Below, piece by piece: positions 43,446 to 52,614 of a DNA stretch of 64,000 bases (its first letter is position 1; each line of letters begins with the position of its first letter). The DNA lies in assembly GCA_024236415.1 (NCBI GenBank), contig JACKKN010000005.1:186001-250000 (forward strand). The letters run 5' to 3'. A program made the translations under genes and the position numbers. This DNA comes from Hyphomicrobiales bacterium. GTDB lineage: Bacteria > Pseudomonadota > Alphaproteobacteria > Rhodospirillales > JACKKN01. The notes beneath the pieces are model-generated. The model searched no databases. It saw only the letters and a list, made by a program, of their open reading frames with translations, and had not been told where the DNA came from.

Positions 43446-44462
43446 ATGACCCGGATCCCCGACACCAACCGCCAGGTGGTCCTGGTGGCCCGCCCCGACG
43501 GCATCCCCGGACCCGAGCATTTCGAGGTCCGCGAAGGACCGGTGCCGGAACCGGGCGCCGGCGAGATGCTGGTGCGCAACCTGTTCCTGTCGGTGGACCC
43601 GGCGCAGCGCGGCTATGCCAGCGCCGTGGCCAACTACGCCGACCCGGTGCCCCTGGGCGGGGTCATGCGCGGCTTCGCCCTGGGCGAGGTGGCGCAGTCG
43701 CGGCACCCCGACTTCCCGGTGGGCGCGCGGGTGGTGGGCATGTTCGGCTGGCAGGACGTGGCGGTGTCGGACGGGTCCCAGGTGCTGTTCACGGTGCCGG
43801 CCGACAGCACCGCGCCGGCCGGCGCCTTCATGGGCATCCTGGGGCTGTCGGGCATCACCGCCTACTTCGGCCTGTTGGAGGTGGGCCAGCCGAAGGCCGG
43901 CGAGACCGTGGTGGTGTCCACCGCCGCCGGGTCGGTGGGCAGCGCCGTGGGGCAGATCGCCCGCATCCGGGGCTGCCGCGCCGTGGGCATCACCGGCGGG
44001 CCCGACAAGGTGGCCCTGTGCACCGGGGTGTTCGGCTACGACGCCGCCGTTGACTACAAGGCCGGCGGCCTGGACGCGGCCCTGGCCGCCGCCTGCCCCG
44101 ACGGCATCGACGTCTACTTCGACAACACCGGCGGCGCCATCAGCGACACGGTGATGGGGCGCATGAACCAGGGCGGCCGCATCGTCGTCTGCGGCACCGC
44201 GGCCACGGCGTCGTGGGACCCGCCGCCCCAGGGGCCGCGGGTGGAGCGCGCCGTCCTGGTCAAGCGCCTGCGCATGCAGGGGCTGATCATCTTCGATTAC
44301 CGGGACCGCTATGGCGAGGCCCAGGCGCAACTGGGCCAATGGCTGGCGGCCGGCGACCTGGCCTACCGCGAAGAAGTCCTGGACGGCATCGCGCAGGCCC
44401 CCGGCGCCATCCTGCGCCTGTACCAGGGGCGCAACATGGGCAAGCTGATGATCCGCCTGTGA
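43446..44462 (+). CDS. NADP-dependent oxidoreductase, zinc-independent MDR (prostaglandin reductase/CurA-like)
   Basis: 338 residues from an ATG with GGAGG upstream. Rossmann motif STAAGSVGSAVGQIA, with the family blocks FLSVDPAQRGY and DVYFDNTGGAISD; RLRMQGLIIFDY near the C-terminus. Such enzymes reduce alpha,beta-unsaturated ketones with NADPH. It lies opposite the CoA-transferase gene and could act on related acyl or enone substrates, but that is positional inference. Confidence 0.9.
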   Translation: MTRIPDTNRQVVLVARPDGIPGPEHFEVREGPVPEPGAGEMLVRNLFLSVDPAQRGYASAVANYADPVPLGGVMRGFALGEVAQSRHPDFPVGARVVGMFGWQDVAVSDGSQVLFTVPADSTAPAGAFMGILGLSGITAYFGLLEVGQPKAGETVVVSTAAGSVGSAVGQIARIRGCRAVGITGGPDKVALCTGVFGYDAAVDYKAGGLDAALAAACPDGIDVYFDNTGGAISDTVMGRMNQGGRIVVCGTAATASWDPPPQGPRVERAVLVKRLRMQGLIIFDYRDRYGEAQAQLGQWLAAGDLAYREEVLDGIAQAPGAILRLYQGRNMGKLMIRL

Positions 44463-44468
44463 GGCGCG

Positions 44469-45020
44469 CTACGGCGCGCGGGTCAGGGCCGCCAGCAGGC
44501 GCGGGGCCTCGATGCCCTGGCCGGCGGAAATGGCGGCCAGGGTGGTCAGCGGCGCCTCGGACTCGTCCAGGGTGACCCCGGCGGCCGCCAGGCGCGCCGT
44601 CAGGTCGGGCATGGACAGGTCCAGCACCGCCGCCACCGCCGGCAGGGGAGCACGCTGCACCGCGGCCAGGGTGGCGCGCATGGGGTTGCCGCCGCCGCCG
44701 GGCGGCGCCGACAGGACCACGAACAGGCCCAGGGCCAGCACCGCGGCGCCGGCCAGGACCTGGGTGCGGGCCTTCCTGGCCAGGGTCACGAAGGCGCGCC
44801 CGTTGCGCACCAGGTGCAGGACCGCGGCCAGGACGAAGGCCAGGCCCAGCCATTCGTGGGCCTCCTTCAGCTCGCCGTGCAGCAGGCCGAAGAACATGAC
44901 CGCGCCGCTGCCGCCGACCACGGCGAACAGGGCCGCGGTCAGGGCGGTGGCGTATTTCTGGACAAGGGGCTTGGCCCGCACGGGGGTGACGGTGGGGGCG
45001 GAAAGGGAGGGGGCGCTCAT
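44469..45020 (-). CDS. DUF4405-like membrane protein (cytochrome-b-type fold)
   Basis: 183 residues. About three or four transmembrane helices in the first 120 residues, with histidines in LLHGELKEAHEWLGLAF and VLHLVRN as possible haem ligands. The C-terminal domain (about 130-183) is soluble and ends in a small helical motif (DLTARLAAAGVTLDESEAPL). Possibly a DUF4405 membrane electron-transfer subunit; haem binding is inferred from residue placement only. Convergent with the MDR reductase (6-bp gap). Confidence 0.72.
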   Translation of the reverse strand: MSAPSLSAPTVTPVRAKPLVQKYATALTAALFAVVGGSGAVMFFGLLHGELKEAHEWLGLAFVLAAVLHLVRNGRAFVTLARKARTQVLAGAAVLALGLFVVLSAPPGGGGNPMRATLAAVQRAPLPAVAAVLDLSMPDLTARLAAAGVTLDESEAPLTTLAAISAGQGIEAPRLLAALTRAP

Positions 45021-45141
45021 GGCGATATCCTCTTGGATGGCCTGGCTGGGCTTGCGTGCCAGGGACCATCATGGGCGCCGAATGTTGCCCGTGTTTTGCC
45101 GTGCCGGGTTCTTTTTGTAACCGTTTGTAAGCGCCGCCCGC

Positions 45142-45807
45142 TCAGAGCGCGCGGCGCGCCATGGCGTGGTGGGTGACGGGGCCCGAGAACGCCGGCAGGG
45201 CGATGTAGTCGGCGCGCAGCTCGTCGCGCACCGGGGAGTTCAGGGCCGCGTCCAGGTCGGCGAGGCTGTCGAACACCACCTCGTTGCCCAGCATGACGTC
45301 CGACGACACGGCGCCGGCCGGCGGGAACCAGTCCAGCGACAGGTAGCACAGCACGTTGCGCACCCCCGGCAGGCGGCCCAGGATCGGCGGGTGGTGGTCC
45401 AGGTAGTGGCGCAGGAAGGCGGCCTCGTCCTCGGCCGGGCGGTGGTAGCGCACCAGGTACGAGACCGGGGCCGAGCGCGCCCGGGCCGCGGTCTCGCCGG
45501 CCACGGGGGTGGCCACGACCTCGAACGCGTCGGCCCGCACGGTGCTGTCGAAGGGCCGCTGCCACAGGGCCGCGTCCAGGTTGCTGGCCTCCAGGGCCGC
45601 CAGGTGGGCGAAGTCCGCCTGCAGGATGGCCAGCGGCCCGGCGCCGTCGCGGGTGTAGGGGTCGGCCGCCGGCGCCGCCGGGGTGAACAGGTCCAGGGTC
45701 AGGGCGTCGTGGCGCAGGGCCTCGGCCAGGGCGCCCTTGGCCCAGGCCCGCGCCGCCGGCCCGGTCTCGTCGGCGCCGTCGACGGTGACGAACAGGCAGA
45801 CGGTCAT
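45142..45807 (-). CDS. EthD/dimeric alpha-beta barrel protein
   Basis: 221 residues, apparently two ferredoxin-like half-domains. The C-terminal half holds VSYLVRYHRPAEDEAAFLRHYLDHHPPILGRLPGVRNVLCYL, written here as separate blocks VSYLVRYHRP, HYLDHHPPIL and LPGVRNVLCYL, matching EthD. Catalytic role unknown; EthD-like proteins accompany oxygenase and degradation pathways. First residues MTVCLFVTVDGAD. The iron-ADH gene lies 24 bp upstream on the same strand. Confidence 0.78.
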   Translation of the reverse strand: MTVCLFVTVDGADETGPAARAWAKGALAEALRHDALTLDLFTPAAPAADPYTRDGAGPLAILQADFAHLAALEASNLDAALWQRPFDSTVRADAFEVVATPVAGETAARARSAPVSYLVRYHRPAEDEAAFLRHYLDHHPPILGRLPGVRNVLCYLSLDWFPPAGAVSSDVMLGNEVVFDSLADLDAALNSPVRDELRADYIALPAFSGPVTHHAMARRAL

Positions 45808-45831
45808 GGCGCCCTCATCGCCCGGCGCCCG

Positions 45832-47001
45832 TCACAGGCGGGCGGCGACGATGGCGGCGACCTCGTCGTCCTCCAGGGCCACCGGGTTGGTCTGCATGGA
45901 CGAGCCACGGCTGCGCGCCACGATGCGGCCGGAATCGGCGGCCGTGACCTGGAAGGCGCCCAGGCGCGGCAGGTCCAGGCGGGCGGTCCAGTCGCGCAGC
46001 ACGCCCACCAGGTCGCCACCCAGCAGCTCGCCGACCCGGGCGTACTTGGGCAGGGCCGGCGAATCGGGCGCCCGCGCCGCCAGGGCGGCCAGGTTGACGG
46101 CCGTGGCCTCGGCCACCAGGGTGCCGCAGACCACCCCGTGGGGAATGGGGAACAGCGAGCCCAGGGGCTGCGCCAGGCCGTGCACCGAACCCAGCCCCAC
46201 CTGGGCCAGGCAGATGCCCGACATCAGCGAGGCATAGGCCAGGTCGGACCGGGCCGTTCGCAGGGGCTCGCCGGCCTGCTCGACCCCCGCCCCTTCCCAG
46301 GCCGGGAAGAAGCCGCGGGCGAAGGCCTGCAGCCCCGACCAGGCCAGGGCGTCGGTCATGGGGTTGGCCTTGCGCGAGGTGAAGCTTTCCAGCAGCTGGG
46401 TGAAGGCGTCCATGCCGTTGGCCGCCACCACCCCGGCCGGGCAGGAGGCCAGCAGGTCCGGGTCGACCACGGCGACCCGGGCCACGAGCTGCTCGTCGCG
46501 GAAGGACTTCTTGAATCCGTCGGGGCCGTGGCGGCTGAGCACCGCGTTCTTGGTCGCCTCGCTGCCGGTGCCCGCCGTGGTCGGCGCCGCCACCAGGGGC
46601 AGGGACGGGCCGGCGTAGGGCAGCTCGGGCCCCACGCCTTCCAGGTGGTCCATGACCGAGTTGCCGTGGGGCAGCAGCCCGGCGACGGCCTTGGCGGCGT
46701 CCAGCGCGCTGCCGCCGCCGATGCCCAGCACCACCTCGATGCCGGCGCCGGCGAACTGGCGCACCGCGCCGTCCACCAGCTCGGGCGACGGCTCGCCGGG
46801 TACGGCCAGGGCGTGCCAGGCCACCCCGGCGGCCTCCAGCCCCGCCGTCAGGGCCGGCCAGCGCGGCCCGTCGCGGAACGACCGCGCGCCGGTGACCACC
46901 AACACCCGCCGCCCCAGGGCCGCCACCTCGGCCGGCAGCGAATCGGCGGCGCCGGCGCCGAACACCAGGCGCGGCAGGCGGGCGATGGCGAAGGGCTGCA
47001 C
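45832..47001 (-). CDS. iron-containing alcohol dehydrogenase
   Basis: 389-residue group III ADH. NAD-binding GIGGGSALDAAKAVA and APTTAGTGSEAT; metal-ligand region with GSVHGLAQPLGS and PHGVVCGTL histidines. It oxidises or reduces a small alcohol/aldehyde, maybe a carboxylated one such as maleylacetate- or 4-hydroxybutyrate-like substrates. Lies between the ABM monooxygenase and EthD genes, all minus strand, probably one operon. Confidence 0.92.
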   Translation of the reverse strand: MQPFAIARLPRLVFGAGAADSLPAEVAALGRRVLVVTGARSFRDGPRWPALTAGLEAAGVAWHALAVPGEPSPELVDGAVRQFAGAGIEVVLGIGGGSALDAAKAVAGLLPHGNSVMDHLEGVGPELPYAGPSLPLVAAPTTAGTGSEATKNAVLSRHGPDGFKKSFRDEQLVARVAVVDPDLLASCPAGVVAANGMDAFTQLLESFTSRKANPMTDALAWSGLQAFARGFFPAWEGAGVEQAGEPLRTARSDLAYASLMSGICLAQVGLGSVHGLAQPLGSLFPIPHGVVCGTLVAEATAVNLAALAARAPDSPALPKYARVGELLGGDLVGVLRDWTARLDLPRLGAFQVTAADSGRIVARSRGSSMQTNPVALEDDEVAAIVAARL

Positions 47002-47017
47002 GGGACCTCCCCTCGCC

Positions 47018-47314
47018 TCAGCCCTTGGGGTAGAGGCAGGTGAAGGGCACGCCCTGGCGCGGCTGGGCCATCATCTCGGCCACGGTCTCGCGCCAGGCCA
47101 GGTAATGGGCCGTCTCCTTGTGCGCGGCCGCGTCGGCAGCGGAGGCAAAGGCCTCGTACAGCAGGAACGCGGTCGGGTCGTCGGGGTCCTGCAGGATGTC
47201 GAAGCGGCGGTTGCCCGGCTCCTTGACCGACCCGTGGTGGTTGGCGGCGGTGGCCTCGACGAAGGCGTCGACGCATTCCGGCTTGACCCGGACCTGGACC
47301 AGGGTGACCTGCAT
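47018..47314 (-). CDS. antibiotic-biosynthesis-monooxygenase (ABM) family protein, LsrG-like
   Basis: 98 residues from the ATG of MQVTLVQVRV (GGAGA upstream). Ferredoxin-like ABM fold: VRVKPECVDAFVEATAANHH, then NRRFDILQDPDDPTAFLLYE and the conserved HKETAHYLAW. Homologues include cofactor-free monooxygenases and LsrG isomerase. First gene of the ABM-ADH-EthD operon. Confidence 0.88.
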   Translation of the reverse strand: MQVTLVQVRVKPECVDAFVEATAANHHGSVKEPGNRRFDILQDPDDPTAFLLYEAFASAADAAAHKETAHYLAWRETVAEMMAQPRQGVPFTCLYPKG

Positions 47315-47576
47315 GGCGATGTCTCCGCTGTTTTCTCCCGTCCCCGCAGGGTGCGGGCCCGGCCGCCGCCCGTCAAGCACCCTGGTCGCGGCGGGATGGC
47401 GCGTCCTGGGCCGGCGGCGGGCCCATGAAATCACTTCATTTCAATTCGTTGAGGTTATTTAAACCTTATTAATTTGTATATATAAATTTTATTTTACGAA
47501 AGAATTTTGTTGTGATTCAAAATTTACATTGATATTGGTATATATGATAGTAAATAACATTAAATATGGTGTTTAA
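47315..47576. other. AT-rich divergent promoter region
   Basis: 47430-47576 is strikingly AT-rich (TTATTAATTTGTATATATAAA, TATATATGATAG) between the minus-strand ABM operon and the sulfite-reductase gene. It contains several -10-like TATA words and no ORF. No single promoter can be fixed. Confidence 0.5.
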
Positions 47577-49655
47577 ATGCCCGACGCCGACAAGACCGCA
47601 CCCGCCGCCCCGGTCCCGGGATGGACCCCGCAGTGGTCCCGCGAGTGGACCGTGGCCCGCCCCGGCGACCTGATCGAGTTCCGCGACGGCTTCCGCGCCT
47701 ACCGCGCCGGGCGCTGGGACCCGGACCGCTGGACCACCTTCCGCCTGCGCTTCGGCGTCTATGCCCAGCGCCAGGTGGGCCGCCACATGGTCCGCGCCCG
47801 CGTCCCCGGCGGCCGCCTGGGGTTCGCGCAACTGCGCACAATGGCCGCCGCCAGCCGCGCCTTCTGCGACGGCGACCCGCACATCACCACCCGCCAGGAC
47901 GTGCAGTTCTACGGCCTGCGCGAAGACGACCTGGTGGACTTCCTGGCCGTGCTGGCGGCGGGCGGGGTCAGCACGCGGGAGGCGTCCGGCAACACCTTCC
48001 GCAACGTCACCGCCTGCCCCCTGGCCGGCATCTGCCCGCAGGAGCACGTGGACGCCGGCGAGGTGGCGCAGCGCCTGTCCGAGACCTGGATCCGCCACCC
48101 CCTGGTGCAGCACATGCCGCGCAAGTTCAAGACCACGGTGTCGGGCTGCGGTCACGACTGCGGCCTGGCGCGCATCGACGACCTGGGCCTGGTGGCCACC
48201 GAGCGGGACGGCCGCAAGGGATTCCGCGTCTACGCCGGCGGCGGCCTGGGCATCAAGCCGCGCCCGGCGGTGGAGATCGCCGACTTCGTGACCGAGGCCG
48301 ACCTGCCGGCGGTGCAGGAGGCCCTGGCCCGCCTGCACCAGCGGTTCTCCAACCGCAAGCGCAAGATGGCCTCGCGGCTGAAGTTCCTGGTCGACCGCTT
48401 CGGGGCCGAGGAGTTCACGGCCCTGTTCCGCGCCGAGTTCGACCGCGCCCGGGCCCTGCCCGGCCGCCCCTGGCGGCCCCTGGACTGGCGCGCACACCGC
48501 GACGAGGGCGCCGCCCCGCCCCTGCCCGCCGGCCGGGTGCCCGAGCCCGACGGCGCCGTCTCGGTGGTGGTGCGCCCGCCGCTGGGCCTGGTCGACCCCG
48601 ACCGCCTGGAGGCCATCGCCGACCTGGCCGAGCAGAAGGGCGCGCGCGAGGTGCGCCTGACCCGGGACCAGAACCTGATCGTCGCCGGGGTGGCGCCGGA
48701 CCGGGCCGCGGCCCTGGCCGCCGCCCTGCGGGCGCTGGGCTTCGAGGTGGACGGCGATGCGCACGGCCTGGGAAACCTGGTCGCCTGCCCGGGCACCAGC
48801 ACCTGCCCCATCGGGGTCACCAACTCCTACGCCCTGGCGCGGGAGCTGCTGGCGCGGGGTGACGCCTTCGCCGACCTGCCGGAATTGAAGGTGCGCCTGT
48901 CGGGCTGCCACAATTCCTGCGGCCAGCACCACATCGGCGACATCGGCCTGCACGGGGTGGCGCAGAAGGTGGACGGCCGCCCGGCCCCCTTCTACGAGCT
49001 GCACCTGGGCGGCGAGCCGGCGCCGGACGGCCGGGTCGGCCTGCCCGGTCCGGCCATTCCGGCGCGCCGGGCGCCGGCGGCCGTGGCCGCCATCGCCCGC
49101 GCCTACGGCGACGGCCGCGGCGACGGCGAATCCCTGCGCCGGTGGGCCGCCCGCCTGGGCGCAGACGGCATCGCCGCCCTGCTGGCCCCCATCCTCGACG
49201 ACGACGGCGGCGACCCGCACCGGGACTGGGGCCAGGACGGGCCCTTCACCACCGGCGCCACCGGGGCCGGCGAGTGCGCCTCGCCGGTGGTGGTGGGCGA
49301 GTACCTGGAGGACCTGTCCCTGGCCCGCCTGGAGGACGTGGACCGCCACGCATCGGTGGGCGACCTGGCCGGCGCCCGCGCCGCCGCCCTGGACGCGGCG
49401 GCCTGGGCCGGCAAGCGCCTGCTGCTGGTGGCCGGGGCGGCGGTCCGCGACGATGGCGACGCCGACCGCCTGGGCGCCGCCCTGGCCGACCACGACGGCG
49501 ACCTGGGGCGCGCCTGGGACGCCGCCCGGGCCGCCCTGGCGACGGGCGACGGGCCGGCGGACTGGCACCCGGCCCTGGCCGCCTGGCGCGCCACGGCCAC
49601 GGCCGCCGTCGACCGCGCGCTGGCGGCGCCGCTGGTGCCCCAGGCGGTGGCGTGA
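47577..49655 (+). CDS. siroheme nitrite/sulfite reductase with duplicated cluster motifs
   Basis: 692 residues. Two NIR/SIR halves. The C-terminal half has canonical siroheme-[4Fe-4S] ligands Cys404, 410 (ACPGTSTC) and Cys444, 448 (SGCHNSC). Unusually the N-terminal half has an equivalent set, Cys147, 153 (ACPLAGIC) and Cys191, 195 (SGCGHDC). About 150 extra residues follow (from about 525), helical and Ala-rich. cysC next door points to assimilatory sulfite to sulfide reduction, but nitrite is possible. It is a single-chain enzyme, presumably ferredoxin-dependent. Weak RBS. Confidence 0.87.
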   Translation: MPDADKTAPAAPVPGWTPQWSREWTVARPGDLIEFRDGFRAYRAGRWDPDRWTTFRLRFGVYAQRQVGRHMVRARVPGGRLGFAQLRTMAAASRAFCDGDPHITTRQDVQFYGLREDDLVDFLAVLAAGGVSTREASGNTFRNVTACPLAGICPQEHVDAGEVAQRLSETWIRHPLVQHMPRKFKTTVSGCGHDCGLARIDDLGLVATERDGRKGFRVYAGGGLGIKPRPAVEIADFVTEADLPAVQEALARLHQRFSNRKRKMASRLKFLVDRFGAEEFTALFRAEFDRARALPGRPWRPLDWRAHRDEGAAPPLPAGRVPEPDGAVSVVVRPPLGLVDPDRLEAIADLAEQKGAREVRLTRDQNLIVAGVAPDRAAALAAALRALGFEVDGDAHGLGNLVACPGTSTCPIGVTNSYALARELLARGDAFADLPELKVRLSGCHNSCGQHHIGDIGLHGVAQKVDGRPAPFYELHLGGEPAPDGRVGLPGPAIPARRAPAAVAAIARAYGDGRGDGESLRRWAARLGADGIAALLAPILDDDGGDPHRDWGQDGPFTTGATGAGECASPVVVGEYLEDLSLARLEDVDRHASVGDLAGARAAALDAAAWAGKRLLLVAGAAVRDDGDADRLGAALADHDGDLGRAWDAARAALATGDGPADWHPALAAWRATATAAVDRALAAPLVPQAVA

Positions 49656-49758
49656 CCGGCCGGGGCCGGGACAGGAGCCGGCCGCCGGGCATCTTCCCTT
49701 GACCGGCCCCGCCGGCCGGCGTATCGAGGCTGCGTCGCGCCACTCGGAAGGGATACCC

Positions 49759-50409
49759 ATGACCGACTCCACCGCCACGCCCGGCCGTGCCGCCCCCAAA
49801 TCCGGCAACCTGACCGCCGTCGAGCACCGAGTTGACACGGCCCTCCGCTGGGACCGCAACGGCCACCGCAGCGGTGTGCTGTGGCTGACCGGCCTGTCGG
49901 GCGCCGGCAAGTCGACCCTGGCGCTGGAGCTGGAGCACCGCCTGCACCGGGACGGCTACCAGGTCTATACCCTGGACGGCGACAACGTGCGCCACGGCCT
50001 GTGCTCGGACCTGGGCTTCTCGCCCGAGGACCGGTCCGAGAACATCCGCCGCATCGGCGAGGTGGCCAACCTGTTCGCCGAGGCCGGCGTGATCGTGGTC
50101 ACCGCCTTCATCTCGCCCTACCGCGCCGACCGCGACCTGGCCCGCGCCGTCAGCCAGGGCCGGTTCCACGAGGTCCACGTCAAGGCCGACCTGGCGACCT
50201 GCGAGGCGCGCGACCCCAAGGGCCTGTACGCCAAGGCCCGCGCCGGCAAGATCCCCGAGTTCACGGGCATCTCGGCCCCCTACGAGGAGCCCGAGGCGCC
50301 GGAACTGGTGGTCGACACCGGCGACCTCAACCTGGCCGACAGCCTGACGGTGCTGACCGATTACGTGGCCGCGACCTTCGGCGTGCCCCGGTCCGCCAAC
50401 GGCGGCTGA
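49759..50409 (+). CDS. cysC: adenylylsulfate kinase
   Basis: 216 residues. P-loop GLSGAGKST at 45-53; LDGDNVRHGLCSDLGFSPEDR and FISPYRADR match APS kinases; GLYAKARAGKIPEFTG is the mobile lid. It phosphorylates adenosine-5'-phosphosulfate to PAPS in sulfate assimilation. Stand-alone form, without CysN fusion. RBS GGAAGGGA. Placed 104 bp after the siroheme reductase, supporting a sulfur role for that enzyme. Confidence 0.95.
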   Translation: MTDSTATPGRAAPKSGNLTAVEHRVDTALRWDRNGHRSGVLWLTGLSGAGKSTLALELEHRLHRDGYQVYTLDGDNVRHGLCSDLGFSPEDRSENIRRIGEVANLFAEAGVIVVTAFISPYRADRDLARAVSQGRFHEVHVKADLATCEARDPKGLYAKARAGKIPEFTGISAPYEEPEAPELVVDTGDLNLADSLTVLTDYVAATFGVPRSANGG

Positions 50410-50457
50410 ACCCGGCCCCTTTCCGGGACCGGCGTATTCCTTTAGTTTGCCGGCGCC

Positions 50458-51489
50458 ATGCGGACCGACGACTTCGATTTCCACCTGCCGGCGGACCTGA
50501 TCGCCCAGCGCCCGGCGCGGCCCCGCGATTCGGCGCGGCTTTTGGCCGTGGGCGACGTGCCGCGCGACCTGGGGATGCGCGACCTGGCCGACTGCCTGCG
50601 CCCCGGCGACCTGCTGGTATTCAACGACACCCGGGTGATCCCGGCGCGCCTGAAGGGCCGGCGCGGCGCGGCCGGGGTCGAGGTGACCCTGCACCTGCGC
50701 GTGGACGACGCCACCTGGCGCGCCTTCGCCCGGCCGGCGCGCAAGCTGAAGCAGGGCGACGTCATCGACTTCGCCGACGGGTTCGCCGCCACCGTGGCGG
50801 CCAAGGGCGACGAGGGCGAGGTGACGCTGGCCTTCGACCGCGGCGGGGGCGACCTGATGGCGGCGCTGGAGGCCCACGGCGCCATGCCCCTGCCGCCCTA
50901 CATCAAGCGCGACGGCCTGGCCGACGCCCGGGACCGCGAGGACTATCAGACCCTGTTCGCCGCCCGCGACGGCGCCGTGGCGGCGCCCACGGCGGGCCTG
51001 CACTTCACCCCCGACATGCTGTCGGACCTGGATTTCCGGGGCGTGCGGCGCACCGCCGTGACCCTGCACGTGGGCGCCGGCACCTTCCTGCCGGTCAAGG
51101 CCGAGCAGGTGGCCGACCACCGCATGCACGCCGAGTGGGGCCAGGTCTCGCCGGACACGGCCCTTGCCGTCAACGCCACCCGGGCCATGGGCGGGCGCAT
51201 CGTCGCCGTGGGCACCACGTCGCTGCGCCTGCTGGAAAGCGCCGCCGACGAGGACGGGGTGATGGCGCCGTTTTCCGGCGAGACCGACATCTTCATCACC
51301 CCGGGCTACGACTTCCGGGTGGTGGACCTGCTGCTGACCAACTTCCACCTGCCGCGCTCGACGCTGTTCATGCTGGTCTGCGCCTTCGCCGGCACGGCCA
51401 CCATGAAGGCGGCCTACGCCCACGCCATCGCCGAACGGTACCGCTTCTACTCCTACGGCGACGGCTGCCTGCTGGAACGCAACCCGTGA
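50458..51489 (+). CDS. queA: S-adenosylmethionine:tRNA ribosyltransferase-isomerase
   Basis: 343 residues, usual length. FDFHLPADLIAQRPARPRDSARL at the start (blocks FDFHLPADLIAQ and RPRDSARL), GAVAAPTAGLHF, HVGAGTFLPVK, TTSLRLLES, TNFHLPRSTL and the C-terminal YAHAIAERYRFYSYGDG are QueA signatures. It adds the cyclopentene epoxide from SAM to preQ1-tRNA, giving epoxyqueuosine. The stop overlaps the tgt start (GTGA). A preceding promoter-like word TTTAGTTTG is weak. Confidence 0.97.
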   Translation: MRTDDFDFHLPADLIAQRPARPRDSARLLAVGDVPRDLGMRDLADCLRPGDLLVFNDTRVIPARLKGRRGAAGVEVTLHLRVDDATWRAFARPARKLKQGDVIDFADGFAATVAAKGDEGEVTLAFDRGGGDLMAALEAHGAMPLPPYIKRDGLADARDREDYQTLFAARDGAVAAPTAGLHFTPDMLSDLDFRGVRRTAVTLHVGAGTFLPVKAEQVADHRMHAEWGQVSPDTALAVNATRAMGGRIVAVGTTSLRLLESAADEDGVMAPFSGETDIFITPGYDFRVVDLLLTNFHLPRSTLFMLVCAFAGTATMKAAYAHAIAERYRFYSYGDGCLLERNP

Positions 51490-52613
51490 GCGGCCTCGGC
51501 TTCGCGCTGCTGGCCACCGACGGCGCCGCCCGCCGCGGCCGCCTGGCCACGGCCCACGGCACGGTCGACACCCCCGCCTTCATGCCCGTGGGCACGGCGG
51601 CCACGGTCAAGGCCATGACCCCCGAGGCCGTGGCCCAAACCGGCGCCCAGATCATCCTGGGCAACACCTACCACCTGATGCTGCGCCCGGGGGCCGAGCG
51701 GATGGCGCGCCTGGGCGGCCTGCACGCCTTCATGAACTGGCCGGGGCCGATCCTCACCGACTCGGGCGGGTTCCAGGTCATGTCGCTGGCCGACCTGCGC
51801 AAGATCACCGAGGCGGGGGTGCGGTTCCGCAGCCACGTGGACGGCTCCTACCATGACCTGACCCCGGAAAGCTCCATGGAGATCCAGCGCCTGCTGGGCG
51901 CCGACATCACCATGGCCTTCGACGAGTGCACGCCCTTCCCGGCCACCGAGGACCAGGCGGCCCAGTCCATGCGCCTGTCCATGCGCTGGGCGGCGCGGTG
52001 CCGCGACGCCTTCGTGCAACGGGAGGGGCATGGATTGTTCGGCATCGTCCAAGGGGGCGTGTTCGACGACCTGCGCCGGGAATCCGCGGCGGCCCTGCTG
52101 GACCTGGGCTTCGACGGCTACGCCGTGGGCGGCCTGGCCGTGGGCGAGGGCCAGGACGAGATGTTCCGCGTGCTCGACGTGACCGCGCCCCTGCTGCCCG
52201 CCGACCGGCCCCGCTACCTCATGGGGGTGGGCAAGCCGGCGGACCTGGTCGGCGCCGTGCGGCGCGGCATCGACATGTTCGACTGCGTGCTGCCGACCCG
52301 CTCGGGCCGCACCGGGCAGGCCTTCACCCGGCGCGGCACGGTCAACCTGCGCAACGCCCGGCACCGCGACGACCCCAGGCCGCTGGACCCGGACTGCACC
52401 TGCCCGGCCTGCACCGGCTACCCGCGCGCCTACCTGCACCACCTGGTGCAGGCCAAGGAGATCCTGGGCCTGACTTTGCTGACCTGGCACAACCTGCATT
52501 ACTATCAGGAGCTGATGGCCGGCCTGCGCGGCGCCGTCGCGGCCGGCACCCTGGACGCCTTCGCCGCCGACTTCGCGGCGCAGCAGGCGGCGGGCGATAT
52601 GGAGGAGGTGTGA
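51486..52613 (+). CDS. tgt: queuine tRNA-ribosyltransferase (bacterial TGT)
   Basis: 375 residues from the GTG overlapping the queA stop. DSGGFQVMSL with the base-recognition Asp, FDECTPFP, GIVQGGVFDDLR, YLMGVGKPADLV and the nucleophile in DCVLPTRSGRTGQ. Zinc ligands CTCPAC and a downstream histidine. It exchanges guanine-34 for preQ1 in GUN-anticodon tRNAs. Translationally coupled queA-tgt-queF operon. Confidence 0.97.
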   Translation: MSGLGFALLATDGAARRGRLATAHGTVDTPAFMPVGTAATVKAMTPEAVAQTGAQIILGNTYHLMLRPGAERMARLGGLHAFMNWPGPILTDSGGFQVMSLADLRKITEAGVRFRSHVDGSYHDLTPESSMEIQRLLGADITMAFDECTPFPATEDQAAQSMRLSMRWAARCRDAFVQREGHGLFGIVQGGVFDDLRRESAAALLDLGFDGYAVGGLAVGEGQDEMFRVLDVTAPLLPADRPRYLMGVGKPADLVGAVRRGIDMFDCVLPTRSGRTGQAFTRRGTVNLRNARHRDDPRPLDPDCTCPACTGYPRAYLHHLVQAKEILGLTLLTWHNLHYYQELMAGLRGAVAAGTLDAFAADFAAQQAAGDMEEV

Positions 52614-52614
52614 C

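Noticed and set aside
45047..45061. Sigma-54-like TGGCACG on the minus strand before the DUF4405-like gene
   Set aside because: The -24 half is perfect, but the -12 half reads CCCA instead of TTGC and no activator is nearby.
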